Assembly (NCBI GenBank): GCA_022606425.2
Contig: JAHDVF020000729.1
Location: 2,170,001-2,234,000 of the forward strand
DNA: 64,000 nt
Source: Lepidostoma basale
Lineage: Eukaryota > Arthropoda > Insecta > Trichoptera > Lepidostomatidae
Reading direction: 5' to 3'
The notes under the pieces were generated by a model. That model saw only the letters and a list, made by a program, of their open reading frames with translations. It was not told where the DNA came from and did no database searches. Of the stretch, positions 1 to 11,400 are shown one piece after another (the stretch's first letter is position 1; each line of letters begins with the position of its first letter). Both the position numbers and the translations under genes were made by a program.

Positions 1-54
1 TTAATTTGGTCATTGAATTTATTAGTCAATTTATTTTTAAAAATCATTAACAAA

Positions 55-303
55 TGAAGAAAGAATGGTTAGCAAATTATATGTTCACGATGTAAATGGA
101 GCCAGAAATAGAGGAAGACCGAGGAAAACGTGGCATGATCAAATCAATCAAATATTGAATGTCGGCCATGTGAGGAGTCAGAGAAATCAGATGTATGAAT
201 GTTGAGGAAGCGAGAAAAATATGTCAGGAAAGAAAAGTGTGGCAGTCCATTCTTTCTGCCTACCCCTTCGGGGACACGGCGTGATGGTTAGTTAGTTAGT
301 TAT
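55..303 (+). mobile_element. LINE-A (RTE-like) 3' end, (TTAG)n tail
   Basis: 5'-truncated copy of the commonest LINE here. The degraded frame carries the family's C-terminal signature (GRPRKTWHDQI, then a CMNVEEAR-like stretch). It ends in the conserved GGGGACACGGCGTGATGG block followed by GTTAGTTAGTTAG. Only the last ~250 bp of the element are present, as expected for target-primed LINE insertion. Confidence 0.8.
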
Positions 304-443
304 ATGTATAGATGAAAACGTTGTTTTTTTTCGTATAAAATATATTCGTTTCTTGTTTTATCTTCTCACGTCAGAATTTTACATTATTTTATGCATTAAA
401 TTATCAAAAGTAGATATGAAATTTCATATCATATATCTGACGA

Positions 444-700
444 TCTTCCTTGCAGAGTGGCAATAGCTATGACTGCCACACCGAATTCGATTCTCAGCGA
501 AGACAGTACGATTCTCAATCTGTCTTTGGTCTAATATTGAATTGATGACGATGCTGCTGAATTCTCGTGACAATAAATGGCGATAGATAACCTATTACAT
601 ATTATTAGAATCAATTTGATAGCTTTACCATTTACATCAACTTGGTTGTCGCTGTAATGATGTTAAAAGCGATTCAACCAAAGAACAATAATAATTATAA
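444..700 (+). mobile_element. tRNA-derived SINE, 3' type A
   Basis: Diverged SINE copy. The A-box-like GCAGAGTGG head is followed by the body (CTGTCTTTGGTCT, GACAATAAATGGCGATAGAT). The type-A 3' module then follows (TTTACATCAACTTGG, GCGATTCAACC) with an AATAAT-rich tail. The head is more eroded than in the copies at 56466 and 57638. Confidence 0.75.
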
Positions 701-1019
701 AATTGTGGATCATCATTTCATAATGCTACACCGTGATCAAAAACAAACGATGCAATTAACACAAACACAGACGCATCACATATAATATAAAAATACTCAC
801 GGAAGAGATTTTTAATAGTTGGAGCATAACAGTCAAAATCCGATTGAATAGCACGTTTTAAATATTATAAATAGCAGAACTTTCTACAGCACAATGTATT
901 CCAAAAGAGCTCACTATTAGATATGACTCTTTATCTGAATTTGTAAACAGATAAAAATTTCGAATTTACATAATAATATATCCGTAGGTTTCTACAAAAA
1001 AATGTCGTTATCGATATCA

Positions 1020-1200
1020 AAGTTCAAATCCATAATTAAGGTTATTAACTGTTGAAATAAAAAGTCTATTATAAATATCAGAATTGATAATATTTTGTCG
1101 CGACAGCTGTTTCGCTTACCGATGGAAGCATCGTCAGGTCTTATTTAAACAGTTAATAATGTTGAAATATTAAAATATTTCCGCCAAAACAATGCATTAC
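1020..1200 (-). mobile_element. Penelope-like terminal repeat fragment with hammerhead core
   Basis: Repeat family also seen at 22000-22180, 49700-49900 and 57450-57640, with flanks such as GTTAATAATGTTGAAATATT. It contains the hammerhead-like core at 1102-1137. The Penelope assignment rests on the shared motif architecture and on the linked endonuclease at 5040-5240. No coding sequence is present in this copy. Confidence 0.5.
1102..1137 (-). ncRNA. hammerhead ribozyme-like motif
   Basis: Read on the minus strand: CTGACGA, a hairpin with GCTT/AAGC pairing, GAAA, then the palindrome ACAGCTGT overlapping the last A, then C. This fits the core CUGANGA, stem II, GAAA, stem III, UH with GUC as cleavage triplet. 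Stem I pairing is weak in this copy (only the first pair is clear), so activity is doubtful. Confidence 0.55.
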
Positions 1201-1379
1201 ATGAATAAAGTGTCTACTCTTCTCAGCAGTTTATTAAATTCACAACATATTCTGTAAAGTTTGAAAAACAGAATACAAAATTTCTAGAATATAAGATTGA
1301 AATATAAATGATTCGTAATACTCGTATGTCATTTTTTGGTTCTTGAAGAGTGATGTAAAATTATCTACATTGAATTTTA

Positions 1380-2170
1380 ATCAAAACATCTGTTTCCTTG
1401 AATATTTAATATTGTATGGGAATGACAAATTGCGCATCGCTAAGGCGCGCGAAATTTGATAATGCCTTAGAAAGGCAAAAGTAATATTATCAAATGCAAG
1501 CCTTAGCAAGTTAAAAAATATACCTTTATTTTATGGAAGGGACTTGCTAAGGGGAAAAAAGTCACTTATAATAATATTTATTTTATACAATACACGAAAT
1601 CCTTCTTTGTCCAAACCTGCTATTTAATATAGATAAAAACTTCTTATGTATTTCTTTATTTTTTATTATATAATTCTGGGTGAAGTAGTAAAACAAAAAA
1701 TTCTACAAAATAAATGTATTCATCATTATTAAATAATTAACAAATTATCAAGATTTTTTTCTGGAGGTTCTTTAAAATGATACTAAATGTCATGCTAATT
1801 CATATAGACCATCTAGAGTCCCTCATGTAATATGAAATGAAACGTTTGTTTTCTATGAGTTTTATTATATTTGTAGGGAATGTGAAACATGTCATTTCCA
1901 TAAAATATGATAAAACTTCTAGAAAACTGGCGTTTTCATTCGTAATAATTATCAAATATGGAGTTTTACATGATTGTTGAATAAATATAAAATACTATTA
2001 AAATGTATTAATTGTGTTTTAAACGATGATATAGAACTCCATATTAAATAATTGATATCAATGCAAACGTCAGAATTCAAAAGTTTTATCATATTAAATG
2101 TGAATGCCATATTTCGTCTGTCTAAGGCATTATTAAATTTGGTAATATTACAATTTAACTTCTGGAAAAC
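1380..2170. repeat. cluster of foldback repeats (CTAGAAGTTTTAT family)
   Basis: Several inverted, partly overlapping copies of an AT-rich repeat. Its hallmarks are AACTCCATATTAAATAATT, ACGTTTTCATTYGTATT, CTAGAAGTTTTATTATATT, TGGGAATGACA and GCCTTGCTAAGGCATTATC. Facing copies give stem-loops, suggesting a palindromic MITE. Other copies lie near 11700-12060, 14385, 16120, 16725, 23090, 48365 and 63880. No coding content. Confidence 0.55.
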
Positions 2171-2540
2171 AGACGTTTTTATTCAAATTAATTACCACTT
2201 AAATCGTTACGGTTAAGTACGAGTACTACAGGGTTTTCTAAAAGTATTGATTCTAACCCTTGTTTTATGCCTAACATAACCAAAAAAAAATTAATTCAAC
2301 GCCTTTTCATTTTCACTTCCTCAAACTACTACTAGGGTAATTTATATTTTGAGTATAAATAAGTTATTAAATTTTAATGATTGTCAAAGCGAATCATAAT
2401 AATAATATGCTAATTTTAAAATCACAAGACCGGGTTCTTATAATTGGCAAACAAAACAATGAAGAGACGTGTTATTCAGTAATAAATATAATTTCTCATG
2501 ATTTTTGATTTGTATTTATTAGTACATGATAATTATTTAC

Positions 2541-3790
2541 AAAACAACAACAACAAACCGTCACGCCGTTTTTCCGCAAGGGTAGGCAGAGAAAATTGAC
2601 CGCCAAACTACTCTATCCTAACACACCTCTTTAGCTTCCTCCACATTCATTCAACGAGTCATAACGCACTTCAATTACTCCGACTTCTAAAATGACCAAC
2701 CTTTAATTTTGATTAATTTGATCATGCCATGTTTTCTTCGGTGTACCTCGATTCCGTACTCCATTTACATCGTAAACGAATACTTTTTTGACGTATACTT
2801 CCATGCGCTCCATATGTCCGAACCAATGCAGCGATCCTTTCATAATTTTGTTCATAATATCTTCTTCCGCTCTACACTCCTTTATTATTTTGTTGAATCG
2901 CCCTTTACATCATGACAGCATGAGCCAAATCGATGTAAAGAATATTATAGCTATGTATCATAGTGAGTCTCGTGACATGTGATAGGTAGTTAATCTATCG
3001 CCATTTTATTGTCACGTGAATTCTACACCAGACCAAAGACAGTGTGATAATCACACTGCCCTCGCCGGGAATCGAACCCGAAACCTTCGGGGTGGCAGTC
3101 AATGCACTCACATTATATCAGCATTTGAAATTCTGTCGTGCATCGTTCTACCACACATACGTCATAGGGACCTTATCTCTTCCCCATTTGTTCTGCTCTC
3201 ATCCTTCTTCTGCCAGATCAATGCTTCGATTCCATACATAAGGATTGGGACCAGAACTCCATTGTGTTACCCGCACCAACCCTTCTTTCGACGTCACTAT
3301 CCGTTCGGTTATCCGCTGTGAACATACTACCTAAATACACAAATTCACTTACCTGCTCCAAGTTCTCTTCGTTCACACTTATGTTACAAACGGTCGTTTG
3401 CTCTTCCCTTTCAAAAACCATCACGTTTGACTTTCCAATATTCATCATTAAATCGTTTGACTTGCGAACATCATACATTCTCCATACCAAGACATGTAAT
3501 TCGTCTGCACCATCAGCAACGACAATGGCATCGTCTGCATAAAGCAGACAATTCACAGACAAATCACTAATCTTAGCACCAGCATTTATTCCTTTCAGTT
3601 CTTTCATACAATTATCCATCTACAAATTGAACTAATATGAAGACATCACGCAGCCCTGCTTAACACCCTTTGTTATATCAAACCTAGGTGTGATGTTTCC
3701 ATTTACCCTAACACTGGCAGTTCTACTTTTGTAGAGAGAAGCAACCTCCCGTATCAGTTTTGTGCTCACTCTAGCTACAAATCATTGGGG
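2541..3790 (-). mobile_element. LINE-A copy with RT segment, (TTG)n tail
   Basis: Longest LINE-A remnant. Its minus strand encodes a degraded reverse transcriptase: KGVKQGCVMS at about 3660-3690, then the palm motif LLYADDAIVVAD at ~3520-3560, then EFVYLGSMFTAD. The RWFGHMERM-like C-terminal part follows nearer 2800. Frameshifts and stops break it into pieces. On the + strand the left edge is AAAACAACAACAACAAACC, a (TTG)n tail read from the minus strand. A SINE at 2895-3112 is inserted within it. Confidence 0.85.
2895..3112 (-). mobile_element. tRNA-derived SINE, 3' type A, nested in LINE-A
   Basis: Minus-strand SINE. The B box (GGTTCGATTCC complement) is at ~3068-3080, the body complement GACCAAAGACAGTGTGA at ~3034-3050, and the type-A module nearest 2895. 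LINE-A sequence resumes on both sides, so the SINE is the younger insertion. Confidence 0.85.
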
Positions 3791-3814
3791 AGAAGGAGGA
3801 ATATTCACTTGGAA

Positions 3815-4130
3815 GTTCAGATCAAATCAAATCAAATCAAATCAAATCATTTTATTTCATCAACAGACATTACAAAATTTATTTTCAAAATTTATTTAAG
3901 TTCACTTCTCTCAGCTGATTGTGGGCCGTATACATAACTTGGATGTCCCAAATGATGTTGGTCTATTTGTCCCTGATAATTACTATCGTCAAAGACAGCA
4001 CAGATTGTTTTATTTGCCACGCTATAGAATCAACCTGCCAATGGTTATGCCTGTGGGTAGAGCAATCTCATTGCTTAATCTGGTCGCCATATCAATGTTG
4101 TGATTGTCATCTCTGATGCGTCGTATTTAT
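3815..4130 (+). mobile_element. possible LINE 3' remnant beside (ATCAA)n
   Basis: A pure ATCAA pentamer run (~3815-3848) precedes ~280 bp with a weakly protein-like frame (DNYYRQRQHRLFYLPRYR, then PVGRAISLLN). This resembles the C-terminal tail of some LINE polyproteins, but I cannot name the family. It may equally be an unrelated repeat. Confidence 0.3.
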
Positions 4131-4150
4131 GTCTTTTTAAAAATGTTATT

Positions 4151-4319
4151 GTGTTGTAAAAATGTTTTGTGGCGATGAGGTTCGCAACCCATCACACCGC
4201 GTCTCTCGCGGGGCGAAAAGAGAAGGATGAAGTGTCGCATCAGTAAAAGTGTGACAGTTCATTCTTTCTGCCTACCCTTTCGGGGAGACGGCGTGATGGT
4301 TAGTTAGTTAGTTAGTTAG
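4151..4319 (+). mobile_element. short non-autonomous retroelement with LINE-A tail (copy N1)
   Basis: A 169-bp insertion flanked by a 14-bp direct repeat, TTAAAAATGTTATT, at 4137-4150 and 4320-4333. The 5' part (TGGCGATGAGGTTCGCAACC...) is not LINE-A 3' sequence and recurs in the longer copies at 22440-23033 and 52481-53239. The last ~60 bp match the LINE-A 3' end and its (TTAG)n tail. It is a 5'-truncated member of an RNA family that was probably copied by LINE-A machinery. Confidence 0.75.
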
Positions 4320-4436
4320 TTAAAAATGTTATTTGGAAAAAATATTCTTATTATGTACATAATTGTGAGGTTGCAGTCGACTTGGATTGAAGCATTTATA
4401 ATGTTTGTGATCTTTGTATAAATACGTGAAATAAAA

Positions 4437-4660
4437 TGGCAGTATGATTGTCACACTGTCTTTGGTCTAGTGTAGAATTCACGTGACTGTAAAATAGCAA
4501 TAGATTAGCTACCTATCACATGTCACGAGAATCAATATGATGATAGCTATCTCTTTACATCGATTTGGCTTGTGCTAAAATGCTGTAAGCGTGATTTAAC
4601 AAAATAATAATGATAATTATAATAATCATACCTCTTGTCTACCACGAATGTGTATAATAA
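4437..4660 (+). mobile_element. tRNA-derived SINE, type A, head truncated
   Basis: It begins inside the SINE body (GGCAGTATGATTGTCACACTG) and runs through GGTCTAGTGTAGAATTCACG to the type-A module (TTTACATCGATTTGGC, GTGATTTAACAAAATAATAA). The tRNA-like head is almost entirely missing. Confidence 0.8.
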
Positions 4661-4739
4661 CGACAGTAATAATAATTATACCTGATGTCTACCACAAGAG
4701 TCTATACCTCTGTACTTTGTACGCAACACACACTTTACA

Positions 4740-5240
4740 ACAAAAATAAAAATGAAAAAACAAACATGTTTCGGACATAGAAGTCCTTCATCAGTGATAT
4801 ATGTCAAATATTATATAAATATTACAAATATTAAAAAAAAAAAAATCATAAATTTGTTCAGTTTTGACAAATATTAAAATAATTTATTTCAGAACGTATT
4901 ATTTTGTTATAACAAATATTTTGAATACCTGTAAATTAAAAAAATAAATTATATTCGGGTCTAGATGTTAATCTTACAACAAAAGAAAGTCAATTATTGG
5001 GCTTGACGTTAAATTTATTTAATTATGTTTAATATTATCTTTATTTTTAATTTCTAAAATTGAGAGATTATTCAAAGTTATATTTCTATTATTAATATGC
5101 AAAATTTAAACGCCATTATCTTTATCAAATGAATGATATTTTTCAATGAGATGGTTTGTGAATTCAGAAAAGTTATTATTAGAGAGACGACTCATTTTTC
5201 TTTTCAGACAAATTGGAACTTGCTTGGAAATTTTAAAAAT
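4740..5240 (-). mobile_element. Penelope-like remnant: endonuclease C-terminus plus terminal repeat
   Basis: On the minus strand, ~5190 to ~5040 reads FSEFTNHLIEKYHSFDKDNG, one stop, then ILHINRNITLNNLSILEIK. This fits the C-terminal part of the GIY-YIG endonuclease of Penelope-like elements (family pattern: F..HL...H.F......ILH). About 250 bp downstream on the same strand lies the hammerhead core at 4763-4794. The order coding end, then terminal repeat, is what this element class predicts. The homology is read by eye. Confidence 0.6.
4763..4794 (-). ncRNA. hammerhead ribozyme-like motif (CTGATGA type)
   Basis: Minus strand: CTGATGA, stem II GGAC-ttctat-GTCC, GAAA, palindrome ACATGT (stem III), and cleavage triplet GUU. 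The consensus core is complete. Stem I begins with A-U and C-G but is interrupted afterwards. The motif at 20104-20135 is its closest relative. Confidence 0.6.
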
Positions 5241-5599
5241 ATGTTTCATTTTCCAAAAGGCAACACAGCCCAGTACTCTCATAGGTAGTTCGATTGTTTG
5301 TTTATCTTTTCTGTGTTTAATTTAGTGGCCAAAATATTCACAAATTTACAACTGTTTCTTTATTTATCATTAACTAGCTGACCCGACGAACTTCGTACCG
5401 CCTCAGAATCAATAAATGTTGTGTTAACTTATTAGCTAAATTTAATTCACCTTTTTATTAAATTACAATTAATACTTAAAATGAATTAAGTTCATGAAAT
5501 GTGCAAAAGTCAAAATTAAAAATATTAATTACAATGGAATATAATTCACGTGGAAGCCTGCATTAATACTTAAAATGAATTATAAATTGTTAATTAAAA

Positions 5600-5930
5600 A
5601 CTTTGTTTTATGTATCACAAAGTGGAATCTACCAGATTAATTGTGAGGATTGTGATGCCGTGTATATTGGAAAGACGGGTCGATCATTTTGAAGAGGTTA
5701 TATGAACACAACATTTAATACAAAAACAGAATCATTGTGTGAATTTTGACCATCATTTCAATTCCAAAAACACATTTTTTTTTGCATATAGCAAACAATT
5801 TTAAAAAAATTTGATAAATTAGAAAATTTTGAAAATTTTAAAGCAAAGGCACGTGAATTGAATGTTATAAATAACCAAATTCCAGCTAATTCCCCCTTAG
5901 TATATATGTAGTACATTAAAAACTTTTCCT
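5600..5930 (+). pseudogene. Penelope-like GIY-YIG endonuclease remnant
   Basis: Near 5630-5690 the frame reads CEDCDAVYIGKTGRSF, a GIY-YIG core (VYIGKTGRS), followed by a stop. In shifted frames come NHCVNFDHHFNSKN, then LHIANNFKK, then DKLENFENFKAKARELN and IPANSPL. This order (zinc-type Cys, YIG, H..H.F, LHI..., LE..E) is the endonuclease of Penelope-like retroelements. Several frameshifts and stops make it dead. It is plus-oriented, opposite to the remnant at 5040-5240. Confidence 0.65.
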
Positions 5931-6154
5931 TTATACAATCTACTAAAAAAATATTAATGCTACCTTCCATTTTTGTCCCTTTCTTACAAATGTAATGTGC
6001 TTCCTTATAATGTTTATCGTCTTTAATATATTAGGATTCATCGTTTTTGACTCTATATTATGTATGATTGTTCCTTCTAATTACTGTTTGAATTATTATT
6101 ATGATTATTATCATTCTTATTATTTTATTATTATAAATAAATGAATTTAATACA

Positions 6155-6925
6155 ACAACACAACAACAACAACAAACCATCACGCCGTTTCTCCGCAGGG
6201 GTAGGCAGAGAGAATGGACCGCCACACTACTCTATCCTGGCACACCTCTCTAGCTTCCTCCACATTCATACATCGAGTCATACACGCACGTCGATTCTTA
6301 TGGCTTCTGACATGACCAACCTTTAATATTTGATTAATTTGGACATGCCATGTTTTTCTCGGTCTACCTCGACTCCTTACTCCATTTACATCGTTAACGT
6401 ATACTTTTTTAACTATTCTTTCTTCACCCATGCGCTCCATATGTCCGAACCAACGCAACGAACCATTCATAATTTTGTTCATAATACCTTCTTTCGCTCT
6501 ACATTCCTTCCTAATATCAGCATTTGAGATTCTGTCATACATCGTTCTACCACACATACGTCTTAGGGACCTCATCTCTACCGCATTTATTCTGCTCTCA
6601 TCTTTTTTCTGTCAGTTCCATGCTTCGCTTCCATACATAGGAGTTGGGACCAGAACTCCATTGTGAACGGCCATTTTCGCTTTCATTGATAAATTCTTGT
6701 TTCCAATAACTACTTTTAAAGCTCCATTCACTTTGTTACCCGCACCAACCCTTTTTTCAACATCACTGTCCGTTCGGCCATCCGCTGTGAACATGCTACC
6801 TAAATACACAAATTCCCTCACCTGTTCCAAGTTCTCTTCATTTACACTTATATTACAAACTGTCATTTGCTCTTCCCTTTCAAAAACTAACACCTTTGAC
6901 TTTCCGACATTCATCAAAACACGTT
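6155..6925 (-). mobile_element. LINE-A copy, (TTG)n tail
   Basis: Minus strand, two frames. 6612-6917 carries the post-palm segment (KSKVLVFEREEQ, EFVYLGSMFTADGR). 6180-6575 carries the C-terminal end (MRSLRRMCGRTMYDRI, RWFGHMERM, RGRPRKTWH, NRRACMTRCMNVEEAREVC, SILSAYP). One frameshift separates them. It is the best-preserved LINE-A C-terminus in the window. The tail is (ACAACAACA)n as read on the + strand. Confidence 0.85.
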
Positions 6926-7904
6926 AAAACAATTAAATAGCAGACAACATAATTTTGAATAAGTGTGATCCATCAATGAACTCCGTTTTCATCATTAGCA
7001 TCATCATATTCATCATCTGAAGAGTTTGATGATTCAGTGTCCCTATCAATTGAAAAAAGAAATTCCTCGTCTTCATCTAGCCAAATATTTCGTTTATTAA
7101 GTACTCGCGGCTGAATTTCCTATGGTAACAATTCTCTGGACCGAATGTACACAGATACACCTATAAAATCAATACAAAATATACAATACGTATTTTTATT
7201 ATTATTCACTAATCATAAATCGGTTTTTAATCTCTACGGAACACTCATCTGTCATCTTTTTCGAATGGTAGGTATTAATGGCGCAAATATTCTCTGCTCT
7301 CCTTCACAAAAGGGGTTTAACTTTTAGAATAGTCTCTCTTATACTGATTTTTATAACTTTGGGCATTGTTAATCTAAAATTAATAAAGAAAACCAAAAAT
7401 CCCGGCGACGATTAAAAAATAACCTCAAATCTTTCACATTGAGTATTGACATCTGGCATCAACAATACACCACCTACCGGCTTTTTTCGAAACTAAAATG
7501 GAAGCCATGATGTTTTTTGTACTTTGTCTCAAAAGTCAAATTTAGTCAAACGTACGACAAATATAATTAATTTTAAATCATTTAAGTGATTTTTTCAAAT
7601 GTTTTAATAATTATTCTGTTATCCGGAACGGAGACAAATCCAGCAAATATAAGATCTTCAAAATTGGTCCAGCCGTTCTCGAGTTATAAATGGTGTAACT
7701 AACACGATTTTTGACTTTGTTTTATATATATATATATATATAGATTACAAATCTATGCTTTGATGTTCTCAAGATGCGATGAAAGATATTTTTGAGATTG
7801 ATGTTACTATTTTTAATTTAAAAGTAATGTTAAAAATATAATATTATAAATAATCAAATTAATTTAACTTTAAGTCCAATCTTTGATATATTTCCATTGT
7901 TGTA

Positions 7905-8000
7905 AGTAATTACCTGAACCCCAACAAGCGCCCTTGAGGTGATCTATTCACGAAAACGGCGCTATACAAATTAGCCTTATTTTTATTTTTATTATTATAA
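7905..8000 (-). repeat. short dispersed repeat (CCTCAAGGGCGC family)
   Basis: The complement of this stretch matches 8690-8800 and 45820-45925: GATGTAATNACCTCAAGGGC preceded by GCCGTTTT. Three copies lie in the window, in both orientations. Class unknown. Confidence 0.45.
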
Positions 8001-8466
8001 GAACTATAAATTATTATTTTAAATTTTATATTGAATCATAATATTTGTTAAAACAAAAGCATAAACCTTCCAAAATAAATCTTTATAACATCTGTCAGAT
8101 CATGTAAACAACAACAATTTTATAATATTTTTATAAATATGTATCTTTACTTAAAATGGACTGTTTGTCCGAAATAGGTCTATATAATTATATTTTTTTA
8201 ATAAAAGTGTTATATATACAAAGGTTTGAAAAAAAAAAAATAGAAATAATCCATCATAACAACACAAAGTATGGCGTATATAGAAGAAATTAAAAGTAAT
8301 GAATTATAAAAAATACATTTCAGTTTATTTAGGGTAAAAATGATAGAATAGTGAATTATTTTAATAATATTTTTATATTAACGAATCAAAATAAAATAAA
8401 ATAAATATCATATCTTAAATACTAAAGACGAATTCGAAAATTCAAAATGTTGTTAATTTTTAACAA

Positions 8467-11400
8467 TTAACATTCCACTGGTACTAAAGGCTCCAAATGG
8501 ACCCACGTGCCTCCCGCTGATTTGGGGAGTACAGATTTCTTGTCGAAGGTGATGGGCAATTTAGTCTTATCCGAAGGAAGAATTTTGAAGTTATTCAACA
8601 TATGTAGAATGTACAGCTTTGTCGTTAACATCGCAAACCGCATCCCTGGAAAATATGCATTTTGTATGAATTCAAAATAAGTCGGATAATAATAATATGC
8701 TAACTTTTCAAGCGCCGTTTTTGTGATGTAATAACCTCAAGGGCGCATTAAGACGTGTTTTAAATCTAAATGTGAACGCTGCATCTGATTGATATCCGTG
8801 ATCGATTAGAAAGTATAATATAACAAAATATGCAAGTTTTAAATTGGGTACGAAATATGAAAAATATGGGTTTTCAGCTTAGACCTGAAGTCTATCGGAT
8901 CATTTAGGCATCTGATGTGTGAAGAAAGATTGTTCCAAGCTGATGGGCCGGCTACCGCAAACGCTCGCTAACTAACTAACCATCACGCCGTCTCACCGAA
9001 GGGGTAGGCAGAAAGAATGGACTGCGACACTTTTCTTTCCTGACATATTTCTCTCACTTCCTCAATATTCATACATCGTGTCATGCACGCGCATCGATTT
9101 CTCTGACTCCTCACATGGCCGACATTCAATATTTGATTTATTTGATCGTGCCACGTTTTCCACTATTTCTGGTTCCATTTACATCGTTAAAATATATTTT
9201 TTTACCATTTTTTCTTCATTCATTCTTTCCATATGTCCAAACCATCTTAATGATCTTTTTATTATTTTGTTCATAACATCATCATTCGCACCGCATTCAC
9301 TTCTTATATTTTCATCGGATACTCTATCATACACAGAGTATTCACTCATTCGTCTAAGAGATCTCATTTCTACTGCATTTATTCTACTTTCATCCGTCTT
9401 TTGCCAGTTCCATGCTTCGCTTCGATACATAAGGGTCGGTAGAAGAACACCATTGTGCACTGCCATTCTAGCTTTTTTTTATAGGTTTTTATAGGTTTAG
9501 TAGTTTCATTAACAGTTTTTAATTAATGCAGATTTCTATAGCGATTACATCAGTGGGATATGATGAATATTATGAACTTGTACAAAGTAATGATTGAAGT
9601 TTTAAAAAAATGTATGTGTTATATTTACCTATACATGTTCGGGGTCCCATACCAAACGCCAAGAATGTATCTTGCCTTTTCTTTACTCCCGGAGTAAACC
9701 TCTCTGTATCGAACTTCTCCGGATCAGGGTAGAATTCGGCATCTTTCATTATTCCAGCCACCGGAATAATAACAACATCCCCAACCTTGAGTGTCACATT
9801 AGTCCCAGGAAATGTATATGGTTTGGTGCAAACTCGTTCTATTCGGTGCAGAGGCGGGTACATTCTCAACGATTCTACAATATAGTGATATAAAACACAA
9901 TTATAAACACTAAAAGGCGGGCCACATTGTTTGAAACAAACTCTCCACAGGGGTGACCTTGGAGGAGAGCTCTGGAGCCCGCGTCTACACTTGGTTTAAA
10001 ACAAGCTCGTGCTTTAAACGTGCGTCCGTCCACAAAGTTTGTTGAAGGTCAAACGAATTTTGGTTTCAAACAAGTGTCTACACGGTTAAAAACCGCCGGT
10101 GGAGACCGATGTGGAGAGCTTGTTTAAAACAGTGTGGCCCGCCTTTAAGAGGTTAGATATACCTACTGCAAAATGAGAAACATAGAATTCTCCTATCGGT
10201 ATTATTAGGCAAATACTGAAAGCAGGAATAAACTTCCTGGTTGCGCAATATAAGAGATTAGACCAGAATGGTACTTGCGGAGGAACTGTTTCTGACAGCG
10301 CAGGATAAGGAAACATTCACCACCGTGATCGTCAACCAACATCTGGGGATTTGACGCGGGACTTGAAGAAGAAGCAGAAGATTATACAATTCTTCTTCTT
10401 CTTCTTCTTCTTTTGATAGATCTGACGATCTGTGACACAGAAATCATATCTCGTCGGATTATGAGATCCAGCTGTCCCTCCATCTCTTAGGCGGTCTTAT
10501 ACAATTGATTATATTATTTATTAAACCTCGAAGACACAATTTCAAGATTCAAGATTGGTTTGAACACATGGAAAGAATGAGTAAACACAGAATGGTGAAG
10601 AAGGTATATGTAAACGACGTGAACGGAGCTAGAAATAGAGGAAGGCTGAGAAAAACGTGGCACAATCAAATCAATCAAATATAAAATGTCGGTCACGTGA
10701 GAAGTCGAAAGTCGTGCGTGCATGACAAGATGTATGGATGTAGAGGAAGCGAGAGAAGTATGTCAAGACAGAACTGTGTGACGGTCCATTCATTCTGCCC
10801 ACCCCTTCGGGGGTGATGGTCAGCCGGCGTGATGGTTAGTTAGTTAGTTAGTTAAGATAAGACATTATCATCATCACTTTGCTATAGTCCAGATTTCTCC
10901 AGAATTTTTCGACTCCATCCCCAGTCCATCGCTCGCTTTCTCGATTTAACAACTCCAGGGGTTCTGAGATCACCCTTTGCGTCATTCAACCACCTAAATT
11001 TGAGTCTTTCTCTAGAGTTTCACTTACAAAAAATTATAAATATAGATAATTTTTTGATAAATTTTATGATCTTGCGATATTTACCCATCATGACTTGTTC
11101 CAAGAGAGGTATCTCATTCACCAGTTCGTAACACGGGCGGCCCTGTCCATCCTTCATGGCGTCTTGTATGTCTTTCCGGAGACGGTCTTGGATATCTGGT
11201 GTGTGGGCGAGGATCATGCAGGTGAAACTCAGGAGTGTGCTAGAGGTCTCGAAACCGGCAAAATAGAACGCCAAGGCGAGACCAACGACCATATCATCAT
11301 TCAACACTAAAAACATAGTAAAATATACACATAAAAATAATTAAATAATCTTTGACAGCGATCGGTATCCTCAGGCTAGGTGGCAATGACTGGGACATAT

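Larger units (their letters stand above)
5385..7742 (+). repeat. composite repeat from CTGACCCGACGAACTTCG to (TA)n
   Basis: The left edge is TAGCTGACCCGACGAACTTCG. The right part has CAAAATTGGTCCAGCCGTTC near 7660-7680 and ends in a (TA)n run at ~7722-7740. Both sequences resemble the ends of a widespread insect retroelement. Whether they bound one element is uncertain, because a Penelope-like fragment (5600-5930) and a LINE-A copy (6155-6925) lie between them. The 6960-7600 stretch is AT-rich with no ORF I recognise. Confidence 0.35.

Noticed and set aside
283..301. (TTAG)n runs as telomeric repeats or targets of telomere-specific LINEs
   Set aside because: Insect telomere repeats are TTAGG. 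These 4-bp runs always follow the same LINE 3' block, so they are LINE tails.
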